Shown here: piece after piece, positions 19,840 to 26,702 of the stretch
How the letters are laid out: every line of letters starts with the position of its first letter
Position numbering within the stretch: the stretch's first letter is position 1
Assembly: GCF_040686855.1 (NCBI RefSeq)
Contig: NZ_JBFBOG010000003.1
Span: 558,001-622,000, forward strand
Origin: Leifsonia sp040686855
GTDB taxonomy: Bacteria > Actinomycetota > Actinomycetes > Actinomycetales > Microbacteriaceae
DNA: 64,000 nucleotides
Direction of reading: 5' to 3'
The notes under the pieces: generated by a model
The model's database searches: none
The model's input: the letters and a program-made list of their open reading frames with translations, nothing else
What the model was told of the DNA's origin: nothing
Made by a program: the position numbers and the translations under genes

Positions 19840-20313
19840 ATGAAGCTGGAGCACGGGTACGCGATCGATCTGCAGTGGACGGGCAACCGGGGGACGGGCA
19901 CCAGCGGATACAAGGACTACGGGCGCGACCACGTCGTGTCCGCCGCGGGCAAGCACTCCATCGAGGGGTCGGCCGACCGCGTGTTCTTCGGCGACCGCGA
20001 CCGGTGGAACCCGGAGGAGCTGCTGCTGGCGGCCCTCTCGCAGTGCCACATGCTCAGCTACCTCGCCGAGGCGGCGCGCGCTGGTGTCGTCGTCGTGGGC
20101 TACACGGATGCGGCGACCGGCACCATGGAGCAGACCGGCAACGGCGGCGGCCACTTCACCGAGGCGACCCTGCGCCCCCGGGTGACGATCGCCGACCCGG
20201 CCCAGGCCGAGCTGGCCGCGTCCCTGCACGCTCCCGCGTCGGAGAAGTGCTTCATCGCCGCGAGCGTCAACTTCCCCGTTCACCACGCCCCCGAACTCCT
20301 CACCCTCGCGTAG
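19840..20313 (+). CDS. OsmC family peroxidase-like protein
   Basis: 157 residues from ATG 19840. The family's two cysteines are present, in LSQCHML and SEKCFIA; in OsmC/Ohr proteins such a pair reduces organic hydroperoxides. NPEELLLAALSQCHMLSYL is the typical central helix. The ATG lies 6 nt after a weak GAGAAT hexamer, so the mRNA may be leaderless. The gene is divergent from gabT, with 37 bp between the starts, so the two promoters overlap. It is a small cytoplasmic protein, complete in length. A family A repeat follows the stop. Confidence 0.9.
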   Translation: MKLEHGYAIDLQWTGNRGTGTSGYKDYGRDHVVSAAGKHSIEGSADRVFFGDRDRWNPEELLLAALSQCHMLSYLAEAARAGVVVVGYTDAATGTMEQTGNGGGHFTEATLRPRVTIADPAQAELAASLHAPASEKCFIAASVNFPVHHAPELLTLA

Positions 20314-20326
20314 CCCTCCGCCCCAG

Positions 20327-20390
20327 CATCGAGTCCGCGAAGAGTGCACGCTCGTACGGCGTGTCGCGTGCACTCTGTGCGGACTCGATG
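20327..20390. repeat. Family A inverted repeat, copy 3
   Basis: 24-nt arms (20327-20350 and 20367-20390) match with two mismatches. The arm begins CATCGAGTCCGCGAAGAGTG. It is the most diverged copy: TCCGC replaces TACAC. It lies between osmC (ends 20313) and a small minus-strand gene. Confidence 0.85.
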
Positions 20391-20404
20391 GAGGGGCGGG
20401 AGGG

Positions 20405-20610
20405 TCAGACGCAACCGAGGCGCGGGGCGCGGGGATCTGCGGGGGCTCGGCGGCGGCCCAGCGCTGGATGGCGGCACGCCAGCGGTCGTCGCGCGTGAGC
20501 GGCGGATGCTGCTCGGTGCCGGAGTCGCGCTGCGCCCGGAGCAGCGCCTCCTCGCGCTGGCGCTCGGTCAGGTCGTTCACGGAGACGGACCAGAAGAACA
20601 GCGGATGCAT
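20405..20610 (-). CDS. Short hypothetical protein with uncertain 3' end
   Basis: From ATG 20610 the frame reads MHPLFFWSVSVNDLTERQRE, then LTRDDRWRAAIQRWAAAEPP. Third positions are nearly all G or C for about 55 codons, which supports real coding; a TAGGTG hexamer lies 6 nt upstream. G/C bias fades after about 20440, and this frame has no stop before 19795, running through the family A repeat and antisense to osmC. A TGA at 20405-20407, placed like the stops beside the other two family A copies, lies in another frame, and the span given here is not a multiple of three. I infer a 3' end altered by a frameshift or by the repeat. No function is recognised. Confidence 0.4.
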
Positions 20611-20635
20611 GATAACCACCTATCAGCGTTGAGTA

Positions 20636-20677
20636 GTTACACCGTACCGTAACCCGCTATTGAGTTACAATGGTTAC
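20636..20677. promoter_or_regulatory. Cluster of GTTAC half-sites in a divergent promoter
   Basis: GTTAC at 20636, its complement GTAAC at 20649-20653 (an 18-bp dyad), and GTTAC again at 20664 and 20673 fill the gap between the small minus-strand gene and the CGNR regulator gene. The last two flank the TACAAT -10. This is what an autoregulatory operator would look like. Confidence 0.45.
20666..20671 (+). promoter_or_regulatory. -10 hexamer of the CGNR gene
   Basis: TACAAT, 6 nt before ATG 20678, so transcription should begin at or next to the start codon. Confidence 0.6.
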
Positions 20678-21151
20678 ATGCGTACGAATGCGACCCCCGA
20701 GCTCGGTGCAGACCTGCTCGTGTCGTTCCTCAACACCCTCGACGTCGAAGACGACGTCGACCAGCTTGCCGACGACGCCAGCGCCGCCCGGTGGGCCGCC
20801 GAGAACGGCCTGGAGCCGGGGGATCGCGCAGAGGCCCAGCGGGTTCGCGACGCGCTCCGCGCGATCGTCGACGGCGAAGAGGCGCCCCTGCCGTCCCTCG
20901 CCCTGCCGGTCGCCCCGCAGCCCGGATCCGTCGCACTGACCGCCCGCACCGCCGCAGAGGCGGCCGTGGCAAGCGCCGTCGTCCTCGGCATCCAGGGCAA
21001 GCTCGGCCGCGTGAAGCTCTGCGGGGGAGAGGACTGCCGCTGGGCGTTCTACGACGCCTCCCGCAACGGCTCCCGCCAGTGGTGCAGCATGGAGGTCTGC
21101 GGCAACCGGCAGAAGGCGCGCACCTACCGCGCCAAGGAGAAGGACGCCTAG
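20678..21151 (+). CDS. CGNR zinc-finger transcriptional regulator (ABATE domain)
   Basis: 157 residues from ATG 20678, which lies 6 nt after TACAAT and so is probably leaderless; an upstream in-frame ATG at 20660 would precede the promoter. The N-terminal two-thirds is an ABATE-type ligand domain (LLVSFLNTLDVED). The C-terminus is a CGNR zinc finger with C-x4-C ... C-x4-C spacing (CGGEDCRWAFYDASRN, WCSMEVCGNRQKA). Such proteins are usually autoregulated or control a neighbouring gene, and the promoter here has repeated GTTAC sites. The stop overlaps the convergent plsC stop by 4 bp. Confidence 0.88.
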   Translation: MRTNATPELGADLLVSFLNTLDVEDDVDQLADDASAARWAAENGLEPGDRAEAQRVRDALRAIVDGEEAPLPSLALPVAPQPGSVALTARTAAEAAVASAVVLGIQGKLGRVKLCGGEDCRWAFYDASRNGSRQWCSMEVCGNRQKARTYRAKEKDA

Positions 21152-21906
21152 AAGCGCTCGGGCCGCAGCGCTCGCTTCACCCTCTCCACGGTGCTCGCGG
21201 GTGGCGCCTCGTTGTAGACGCCGGCGAGCTCCTGACCGGTGAGGGAGTGGATGGCCGCCATGATCGCGTCCGTCGCCTGACGGCGTGCGCGGCCCGACTC
21301 GGCGGGCCCGAAGTGCGACAGGTCCAGCGGCTCGCCGAAACGCACGGTGATCCGGTGCGGCTTCGGGAACTTGGCGCCGACCGGTTGCATCTCGTCGGTG
21401 CCGATCAGCCCGACCGGAACGACGACCGCGCCTGTGGTGAGGGCGAGCCAGCCGATCCCGGTCCGGCCCTTGTAGAGGCGGCCGTCGAGCGAGCGGGTGC
21501 CCTCGGGGTAGAGCGCGAACGCGGCGCCGGTGTCGATGATCCGGCGCGACTGGTCCAGCGCCTCCTGAGCGGCAGCCCCCGCGCCGCGCTTGACGCCGAC
21601 CGCGCCGATCGCGGTGAAGAAGGCGCGCGAGATGCGCCCCTTCAGACCCGTGCCCTCGAAGTAGCTGGACTTCGCCAGGAACTGGACGCGCCGAGGCGCC
21701 GTCATCGGGATGACGACCGAGTCGATGAACGACAGATGGTTGCTGGCGAGGATGACCTTGCCGTGCTTCGGGACGTTCCGCTTGCCGATCACGTGCGGCC
21801 GATAGACGAGCTTGAGCAGCGGGGCCATCAGGATGCGACCGGCGTAGTACGTCGCGCCGGGCTTCTGTACCTCGGCGACACCCTCGTCGGTCTGGTCGCT
21901 GCTCAT
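21148..21906 (-). CDS. plsC: 1-acyl-sn-glycerol-3-phosphate acyltransferase
   Basis: 252 residues from ATG 21904-21906. Both catalytic blocks of the family are present: the HX4D box in SNHLSFIDS (about residue 57) and the phosphate-binding YPEGTRS (about 134). It transfers an acyl chain to lysophosphatidic acid at the inner face of the membrane. Another glycerolipid acyltransferase specificity cannot be excluded. TAATCT 7 nt upstream of the ATG suggests a leaderless or nearly leaderless message. It overlaps the convergent CGNR gene by 4 bp, with no terminator between. Confidence 0.9.
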   Translation of the reverse strand: MSSDQTDEGVAEVQKPGATYYAGRILMAPLLKLVYRPHVIGKRNVPKHGKVILASNHLSFIDSVVIPMTAPRRVQFLAKSSYFEGTGLKGRISRAFFTAIGAVGVKRGAGAAAQEALDQSRRIIDTGAAFALYPEGTRSLDGRLYKGRTGIGWLALTTGAVVVPVGLIGTDEMQPVGAKFPKPHRITVRFGEPLDLSHFGPAESGRARRQATDAIMAAIHSLTGQELAGVYNEAPPASTVERVKRALRPERF

Positions 21907-21955
21907 CCTTACGAGATTATGCGCGCGCGTATGCCGTGAGCGGTATGCGAACCGG

Positions 21956-22810
21956 TCACGGCTTCAGCGGCGTGCCCATCCGGCAGCCGAAGCCGTCCGT
22001 GTAGACCAGGCAGCCGTCGACGAAGCCGGTGTACCGCAGCGCCAGCGGAGACCCGAACCACGAGGCGTAGAGGCGCGAGAAGTTCAGGTTGCCGTACGCC
22101 GAGCACGCGCCTCCCTGCCCCTTCTTCGCTTTCAGCGTCTCGTCGTTCGGCTGGTACGGCGTGTAGTTGTAGAGGTTCGCGGTGGCCTGGTTCAGGATCG
22201 TCACCTCAGCCGACCCGCACGCCGGATCCGGGTGGTACTGGATGCGGTTCTCGCCCACCTTGTAGCGCCAGTCGCCGGGATGGACGGTGTACTCCCGGAA
22301 TTGCCACGCGGCCCGGTACACCTGGTTGAAGAACCCGAAGTAGCGTGTGTCGCACGCCGCCGTGTCCGGGCAGGCGTATCCGGTCGCCTTCTGGTAGCCG
22401 GACGCGCTCGGCGCGGTGAGGAGCGACTGCTCCTTCTGCAGCAGGACGAGCAGCACGCGCGGGCTGACGGTGCAGGCCTTGGCGACCCGCGCGATGATGC
22501 TGCTGGCAGCCTCCTTCTTCCGTGCGGGCATGGCCGCGCAGCGCTCCGCCGATGCGGGCTGGGCGGGGGAGTTCATCCGGAAGTCGGCGAGGCAGGGGAC
22601 GCCGTCCTTCGGATGGCAGGACCGGTCCTCCAGGAAGTCCTGGATCTGCCCAGCCGTCATCGCATCCGGGTTGTAGAAGCTGTCGTCGCTGATGATGTAG
22701 CCCGGGTAGAACGGAGCGGGCGACTCCGCGAGCGCGGCGGCGGGCACCAGGGCGAGGCCCGCCGCGACGGCGGACGCCGCGGCGATCAGGCGCAGGCGGG
22801 GGAGCCGCAC
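21956..22810 (-). CDS. Secreted hemagglutinin-family protein, possible lysozyme-like fold
   Basis: 284 residues from GTG 22810. A clear signal peptide (residues 1-28, cleavage after AAALA) precedes a Cys-rich domain (nine or more cysteines). The blocks YIISDDSFYNPDAMT, RVLLVLLQKEQSLLTA, YFGFFNQVYRAAWQF and LYNYTPYQPN match a widespread actinobacterial family usually labelled hemagglutinin without experimental support. I infer that the helix with QKEQ resembles the catalytic-Glu helix of lytic transglycosylases, so a cell-wall role is possible. The gene follows the FKBP lipoprotein gene by 7 bp and is probably co-transcribed with it. Confidence 0.75.
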   Translation of the reverse strand: MRLPRLRLIAAASAVAAGLALVPAAALAESPAPFYPGYIISDDSFYNPDAMTAGQIQDFLEDRSCHPKDGVPCLADFRMNSPAQPASAERCAAMPARKKEAASSIIARVAKACTVSPRVLLVLLQKEQSLLTAPSASGYQKATGYACPDTAACDTRYFGFFNQVYRAAWQFREYTVHPGDWRYKVGENRIQYHPDPACGSAEVTILNQATANLYNYTPYQPNDETLKAKKGQGGACSAYGNLNFSRLYASWFGSPLALRYTGFVDGCLVYTDGFGCRMGTPLKP

Positions 22811-22817
22811 GGGCTGC

Positions 22818-23804
22818 CTAGCGGGACGTCTTCAGGATGTCGATCACGAACACCATCGTGTCCGTGGCCTTGATCTCGCCCGAGCCGGCCGAGCCGTAGC
22901 CGTCGACGGGCGGGACGATCGCGATGACCTGCGAGCCGACCTTCTGGCCCTCGAGCGCCTTCTTGAAGCCGGGGACGACGCCCGTGGTCTGGAACGACGC
23001 AGGAGTTCCGCGGCTCCACGACGAGTCGAACATCTCGCCGTTGCGCCACAGGACGCCCTTGTACTGGACGGTCACGGTGTCGCCGGGCTGCACGGTCTCG
23101 CCGTCGCCCTCCTTGAGAAGCGCGATCTTCGTCTCCGTCGGCGGGTCGGCCTTCGGGATGGTGATGCTCGGCTCGCCGGTCTTGGCGTTGAGCTTGACGG
23201 TCGGGAAGCCGGCGGTCGGCGCGACGTCCTTGCCGTCCGCGCGCGTCGGCGGGATGTCGACCACATCGGCGACGAAGACGACGCTGTCCTTCTCGGTGAG
23301 GCTCAGCTGGGAGAGGTCCTGGTTGCCGAAGGCGTCCTTCGCCGGAGCCGTCAGCACGACGCGCGACCCGATCGTCAGGCACTCGACCGCGCGCACGAGG
23401 CCCGGCACGTACGCCTTGTCGTCCAGCTGGACGGTCGCGGCGGCCTGGCCGTCGAAGCCCTGGGCGGCGGTCAGCTCCTTGCCGGTGGTGCCGTTGTAGG
23501 CGGCGAGCGCGATGTCGACCGTCGAGCCCTCCTTCGCCTCCTCGCCGTCGCCCTTGGTGATCACAGTGCGCTCCACGCCGGTCGCCTTGAGCGGCGTCTC
23601 GAACGTGACCTTGGGGGTCTTCTGGTAGTCGCCGCTGACCTTCACCGAATCGGAGGTCGAGCCCGACTTCACGTTCTGGCAGGCGGCGGCGCCCGGCGTC
23701 GCGCTGGAGGAGGGCTCGGACGAGCTGCTGCTGCACGCCGCGAGACCGGCGACGAGGAGGGCCGCGGTCGCGGAGGCGGTCAGGGCCTTGAGAGAGGTAC
23801 GCAC
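22818..23804 (-). CDS. FKBP-type peptidyl-prolyl isomerase lipoprotein (tandem domain)
   Basis: 328 residues from GTG 23804. A signal peptide ends in the lipobox LAAC, then a Ser-rich linker. Two FKBP-like domains follow: a degenerate one (about 80-190) and a C-terminal one (215-325). The latter keeps VQYKGVLWRNGEMFDSSW and GYG, including the Phe-Asp pair of the active site. It would assist folding of exported proteins at the outer face of the membrane. A paralogue with a poorer active site lies at 53112-54029. An overlapping ATG at 23814 is in another frame. Confidence 0.88.
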   Translation of the reverse strand: MRTSLKALTASATAALLVAGLAACSSSSSEPSSSATPGAAACQNVKSGSTSDSVKVSGDYQKTPKVTFETPLKATGVERTVITKGDGEEAKEGSTVDIALAAYNGTTGKELTAAQGFDGQAAATVQLDDKAYVPGLVRAVECLTIGSRVVLTAPAKDAFGNQDLSQLSLTEKDSVVFVADVVDIPPTRADGKDVAPTAGFPTVKLNAKTGEPSITIPKADPPTETKIALLKEGDGETVQPGDTVTVQYKGVLWRNGEMFDSSWSRGTPASFQTTGVVPGFKKALEGQKVGSQVIAIVPPVDGYGSAGSGEIKATDTMVFVIDILKTSR

Positions 23805-23875
23805 GGTCGTCCATCCTGCCCTATCCGCCTCCGCCGAAGCTGACAAGAGGTCATGGGTGCGCTGGACGCGCCGCC

Positions 23876-23881
23876 TACGAT
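23876..23881 (+). promoter_or_regulatory. -10 hexamer of the second gabT
   Basis: TACGAT, 7 nt before ATG 23889; this supports that start over the ATG at 23880, which overlaps the hexamer. Confidence 0.55.
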
Positions 23882-23888
23882 GGAAGGC

Positions 23889-25226
23889 ATGACCCGCGAA
23901 TTCTCCGTGCCCCAGTCCCGCCATCTCGTCACAGAACTGCCCGGCCCGCGCTCCGTCGAGCTGCAGCAGCGGCGGGTGGCGTCGGTGAGCCGTGGCGCGG
24001 GGACGCTCGCGAACATCTACATGGAGTCGGGCTCCGGCGCGATCCTGGTGGACGTGGACGGCAACCGCCTGATCGACCTCGGTTGCGGCATCGGCGTGAC
24101 GACCATCGGCCATGCGCATCCCGCCGTCGCCGCGGCCGCCGCGGAGCAGGCGTCCAAGCTGACGCACACGCTGTTCACGGTCACCCCCTACGAGAACTAT
24201 GTCGCGGTCGCCGAGAAGCTGCAGCAGATCACCCCGGGCGACGTCGAGAAGCACAGCATCCTGGTGAACTCGGGCGCCGAGGCGGTCGAGAACGCGGTCA
24301 AGATCGCCCGCAAGTACACGGGCCGCCGCGCCATCGCGACGCTCGACCACGCCTTCCACGGCCGCACGAACCTGACCATGGCGATGACCTACCGCCCCTG
24401 GCCGGAGCGCGCGGGAATGGGGCCGTTCCCGGGCGAGATCTACAGCCTCCCGATCAGCTACCCGTTCCGGGACCCGGAGGGGATGACCGGCGAGGAGGCA
24501 GCGGAGCGCACCATCGACTACATCCGCACGCACATCGGCGCGACGGAGCTCGCCGCGCTGTTCGTGGAGCCCATCCAGGGCGACGGCGGCATCATCATCC
24601 CGGCGCCGGGTTACTTCGCGCGGCTGGCGGAGTTCTGCGCCGAGAACGGCATCGTGTTCGTCGCCGACGAGATCCAGGCCGGCATCGGCCGCACCGGCAT
24701 GTGGTACTCCATCGAGCACCACGGCGTCGTGCCCGACCTCATCACCAGCGCCAAGGGCATCGCCGGCGGCTTCCCGCTCGCGGCGGTGACGGGCCGCGCC
24801 GAGATCATGGACGCGGTCCAGCCCGGCGGCATCGGCGGCACCTTCGGCGGCAACCCGGTCTCGACGGCCGCTGCGCTCGCCACCCTGCAGGCGATCGAGG
24901 ACGAAGACCTCCTCGGCGAGGCGCGCCGCGTCGAGCAGGCCCTGTGGGCGCGGATCGGCGACTGGGCGGAGCGGTTCCCCGTCGTCGGCGAGGTGCGCGG
25001 CAAGGGCGCGATGTTCGGCGTCGAGCTGGTGAAGCCGGGCACGAAGACCCCCAACCCGGAGGCCCTGCAGGCCGTGCTCGCCCACGCGACCCGCAACGGC
25101 GTCATCCCGCTGGACGCGGGCAGCTGGGACAGCGTCCTGCGCCTGCTGCCGACGGTCGTCATCAGCGAAGAGTTGATCGACGACGCAGCCACCGTGCTCG
25201 AGGAGGCCCTGGGCCGCCTCGGCTGA
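23889..25226 (+). CDS. gabT: 4-aminobutyrate aminotransferase (second copy)
   Basis: 445 residues from ATG 23889, chosen over upstream ATGs because TACGAT lies 7 nt before it. The PLP lysine is in SAKGIAGGFPLAA, with VFVADEIQAG, LVNSGAEAVENAVKIARKY and HAFHGRT as in the first copy. The two are clearly paralogous throughout, yet they have diverged enough, especially at the C-terminus and in the YRPWPERAGMGPF region, that different substrates (GABA versus another omega-amino acid such as 5-aminovalerate) are possible. It is a single-gene unit, divergent from the FKBP gene. The stop codon lies inside the first unit of a tandem repeat, and a terminator follows at 25316. Confidence 0.92.
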   Translation: MTREFSVPQSRHLVTELPGPRSVELQQRRVASVSRGAGTLANIYMESGSGAILVDVDGNRLIDLGCGIGVTTIGHAHPAVAAAAAEQASKLTHTLFTVTPYENYVAVAEKLQQITPGDVEKHSILVNSGAEAVENAVKIARKYTGRRAIATLDHAFHGRTNLTMAMTYRPWPERAGMGPFPGEIYSLPISYPFRDPEGMTGEEAAERTIDYIRTHIGATELAALFVEPIQGDGGIIIPAPGYFARLAEFCAENGIVFVADEIQAGIGRTGMWYSIEHHGVVPDLITSAKGIAGGFPLAAVTGRAEIMDAVQPGGIGGTFGGNPVSTAAALATLQAIEDEDLLGEARRVEQALWARIGDWAERFPVVGEVRGKGAMFGVELVKPGTKTPNPEALQAVLAHATRNGVIPLDAGSWDSVLRLLPTVVISEELIDDAATVLEEALGRLG

Positions 25227-25296
25227 CTCCGGTCTTGGGCTGATCCGGTCCTGGGCTGATCCGGTCCTGGGCTGACTCCGCTCCTGGGCTGACGCG
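25220..25296. repeat. Short tandem repeat of 16-17 bp over the gabT stop
   Basis: Four full units and one partial: 25220-25236, 25237-25252, 25253-25268, 25269-25285 and 25286-25296. Units 2 and 3 are identical (GGGCTGATCCGGTCCT); units 1 and 4 are 17 bp with CTGACTCCG. Every unit contains TGA, and the gene's stop (25224-25226) is the TGA of unit 1. Confidence 0.9.
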
Positions 25297-25315
25297 CCAC
25301 CTTACTCGCCACATC

Positions 25316-25365
25316 CGAAACGGAGGAGTCCGGGATCGCCGTCGGCCCCGGACTCCTCTTTTTCG
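25316..25365 (+). terminator. Intrinsic terminator of the second gabT (family B repeat)
   Basis: A perfect 12-bp stem (GAGGAGTCCGGG at 25323-25334, complement at 25347-25358) with a 12-nt loop is followed by TTTTT. The outer flanks CGAAA and TTTTTCG extend the pairing. It is a textbook Rho-independent terminator. Confidence 0.85.
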
Positions 25366-25376
25366 CGTCGTGGCAC

Positions 25377-25467
25377 GGCGTGTCGACGGGAATCTCCTCC
25401 GTTTCTCGCACCGCCATTTCGTGGTACCCACGGTGTGAAATGGAGGACTTCCGGCGCGACACGCCGG
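25377..25467. repeat. Large imperfect hairpin with family B arms
   Basis: CGGCGTGTCG (25377-25386) pairs with CGACACGCCG (25458-25467). Inside it, TCCTCCGTTTC (ending 25405) pairs with GAAATGGAGGA (from 25437) with one mismatch. The two paired blocks are separated by 9-10 unpaired bases on each side. It lies between the gabT terminator and the dxr promoter. Confidence 0.7.
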
Positions 25468-25537
25468 TGGATGTCGCAAAAGGGAGGATGGGCGGGCCCC
25501 GGCCGGCTGCGGCGTCCTCCGTTCCGAACGCACTGCG

Positions 25538-25543
25538 TACGAT
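25538..25543 (+). promoter_or_regulatory. -10 hexamer of dxr
   Basis: TACGAT, 6 nt before GTG 25550; a leaderless arrangement. Confidence 0.55.
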
Positions 25544-25549
25544 GGCAGC

Positions 25550-26632
25550 GTGCGCAGAGTCATCATCCTCGGGTCCACCGGTTCGATCGGCACCCAGGCG
25601 CTCGACGTCGTCGCGGCGAACCCGGACCGGTTCCGCGTCGTCGGACTGAGCGCCGGCCACAACGCCGCCGAACTCGCCGCGCAGGCGGAGCGCTTCGGGG
25701 TGGTGGACACCGCCCTCGGGGCCGACGACTCCGAGCTGCTGGTGCGTTCGGTCGAGGCGGATGTGGTGCTCAACGGCATCACCGGCTCGGTCGGACTCGG
25801 GCCGACGCTCGCCGCGCTGGAGGTCGGCGCCATGCTGGCGCTCGCCAACAAGGAGTCGCTGATCGTCGGCGGCGGGCTGGTGAAGCGGGCCGCAGCGCCC
25901 GGGCAGATCGTCCCGGTCGACTCCGAGCACTCCGCCATCGCGCAGGCGCTGCGCTCGGGCTCCCGCGACGAGGTGCGACGGCTGGTGCTGACCGCATCGG
26001 GTGGCCCCTTCCGCGGCCGGTCGCGGGAGTCGCTGCGCGACGTGACGCCGCAGCAAGCGCTCGCGCATCCCACCTGGGACATGGGGCTCGTGGTCACCAC
26101 CAACTCCTCGACGCTGGTCAACAAGGGTCTCGAGGTCATCGAGGCGCACCTGCTGTTCGACGTGCCCTACGACCGGATCGACGTCACCGTGCATCCGCAG
26201 TCCGTCATCCACTCCATGGTGGAGTTCGTGGATGGGTCGACGATCGCGCAGGCCTCGCCGCCGGACATGCGCCTCCCGATCTCGCTCGGCCTCGGCTGGC
26301 CCGACCGCGTCCCGGACGTCGGCGCGCCGCTCGACTGGACCACCGCGCACACCTGGACGTTCGAACCGCTCGACGACGACGCCTTCCCGGCGGTCGCGCT
26401 GGCGAAACGGGTCGGCATGGCCGCCGGGACGTATCCGGCCGTCTTCAACGCCGCGAACGAGCAGGCCGTGTCCGCGTTCCACGCCGGCGCGATCGGGTAC
26501 CTCGACATCCTGGGCACGGTCGAGCGGGTCGTGGACGCGCATGTGCCCGCGGGCGAGCTGACCCGGGAGTCGCTGGCCGAGTCGGAGCGCTGGGCTCGGG
26601 CGAAGGCCGACGCACTGATCGCCGGACGCTGA
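25550..26632 (+). CDS. dxr: 1-deoxy-D-xylulose 5-phosphate reductoisomerase
   Basis: 360 residues from GTG 25550, placed 6 nt after TACGAT. It is the second enzyme of the MEP isoprenoid pathway and makes MEP from DXP with NADPH. The NADPH-binding motif LGSTGSIGTQ is at residues 7-16, the metal and substrate sites are in VDSEHSAIAQ, and the mobile loop is LTASGGPFRG. HPQSVIHSMVEF and FNAANEQAV complete the family pattern. It is followed by rseP and ispG, the same three-gene order as dxr-rip1-gcpE in mycobacteria, so the locus joins two MEP enzymes to an intramembrane protease. Confidence 0.97.
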   Translation: MRRVIILGSTGSIGTQALDVVAANPDRFRVVGLSAGHNAAELAAQAERFGVVDTALGADDSELLVRSVEADVVLNGITGSVGLGPTLAALEVGAMLALANKESLIVGGGLVKRAAAPGQIVPVDSEHSAIAQALRSGSRDEVRRLVLTASGGPFRGRSRESLRDVTPQQALAHPTWDMGLVVTTNSSTLVNKGLEVIEAHLLFDVPYDRIDVTVHPQSVIHSMVEFVDGSTIAQASPPDMRLPISLGLGWPDRVPDVGAPLDWTTAHTWTFEPLDDDAFPAVALAKRVGMAAGTYPAVFNAANEQAVSAFHAGAIGYLDILGTVERVVDAHVPAGELTRESLAESERWARAKADALIAGR

Positions 26633-26690
26633 CAGCGGCCGCATAGCCCGCACCGAGCCGCTTCGCGGCCTCCTCCAAGGCGCCCACCGC

Positions 26691-26696
26691 TACCCT
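26691..26696 (+). promoter_or_regulatory. -10 hexamer of rseP
   Basis: TACCCT, 6 nt before GTG 26703; suggests a separate leaderless promoter for the protease gene. Confidence 0.45.
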
Positions 26697-26702
26697 GAAG
26701 CC

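Larger units (their letters stand above)
25227..25549. other. 323-bp intergenic region rich in repeats between gabT and dxr
   Basis: It holds, in order, the rest of the tandem repeat, an intrinsic terminator (25316-25365), a large imperfect hairpin (25377-25467), a further inverted pair of family B arms (25437-25448 with 25514-25525) and the dxr promoter (25538). No coding frame or RNA gene is recognisable. Confidence 0.8.

Noticed and set aside
11588..20390. Family A repeats as ends of insertion sequences or MITEs
   Set aside because: Each copy is a single hairpin of about 60 bp without target-site duplications or a matching transposase in the window.
25220..25296. CRISPR-like array
   Set aside because: Units are contiguous 16-17 bp without spacers, and no cas gene is present; it is a simple tandem repeat.
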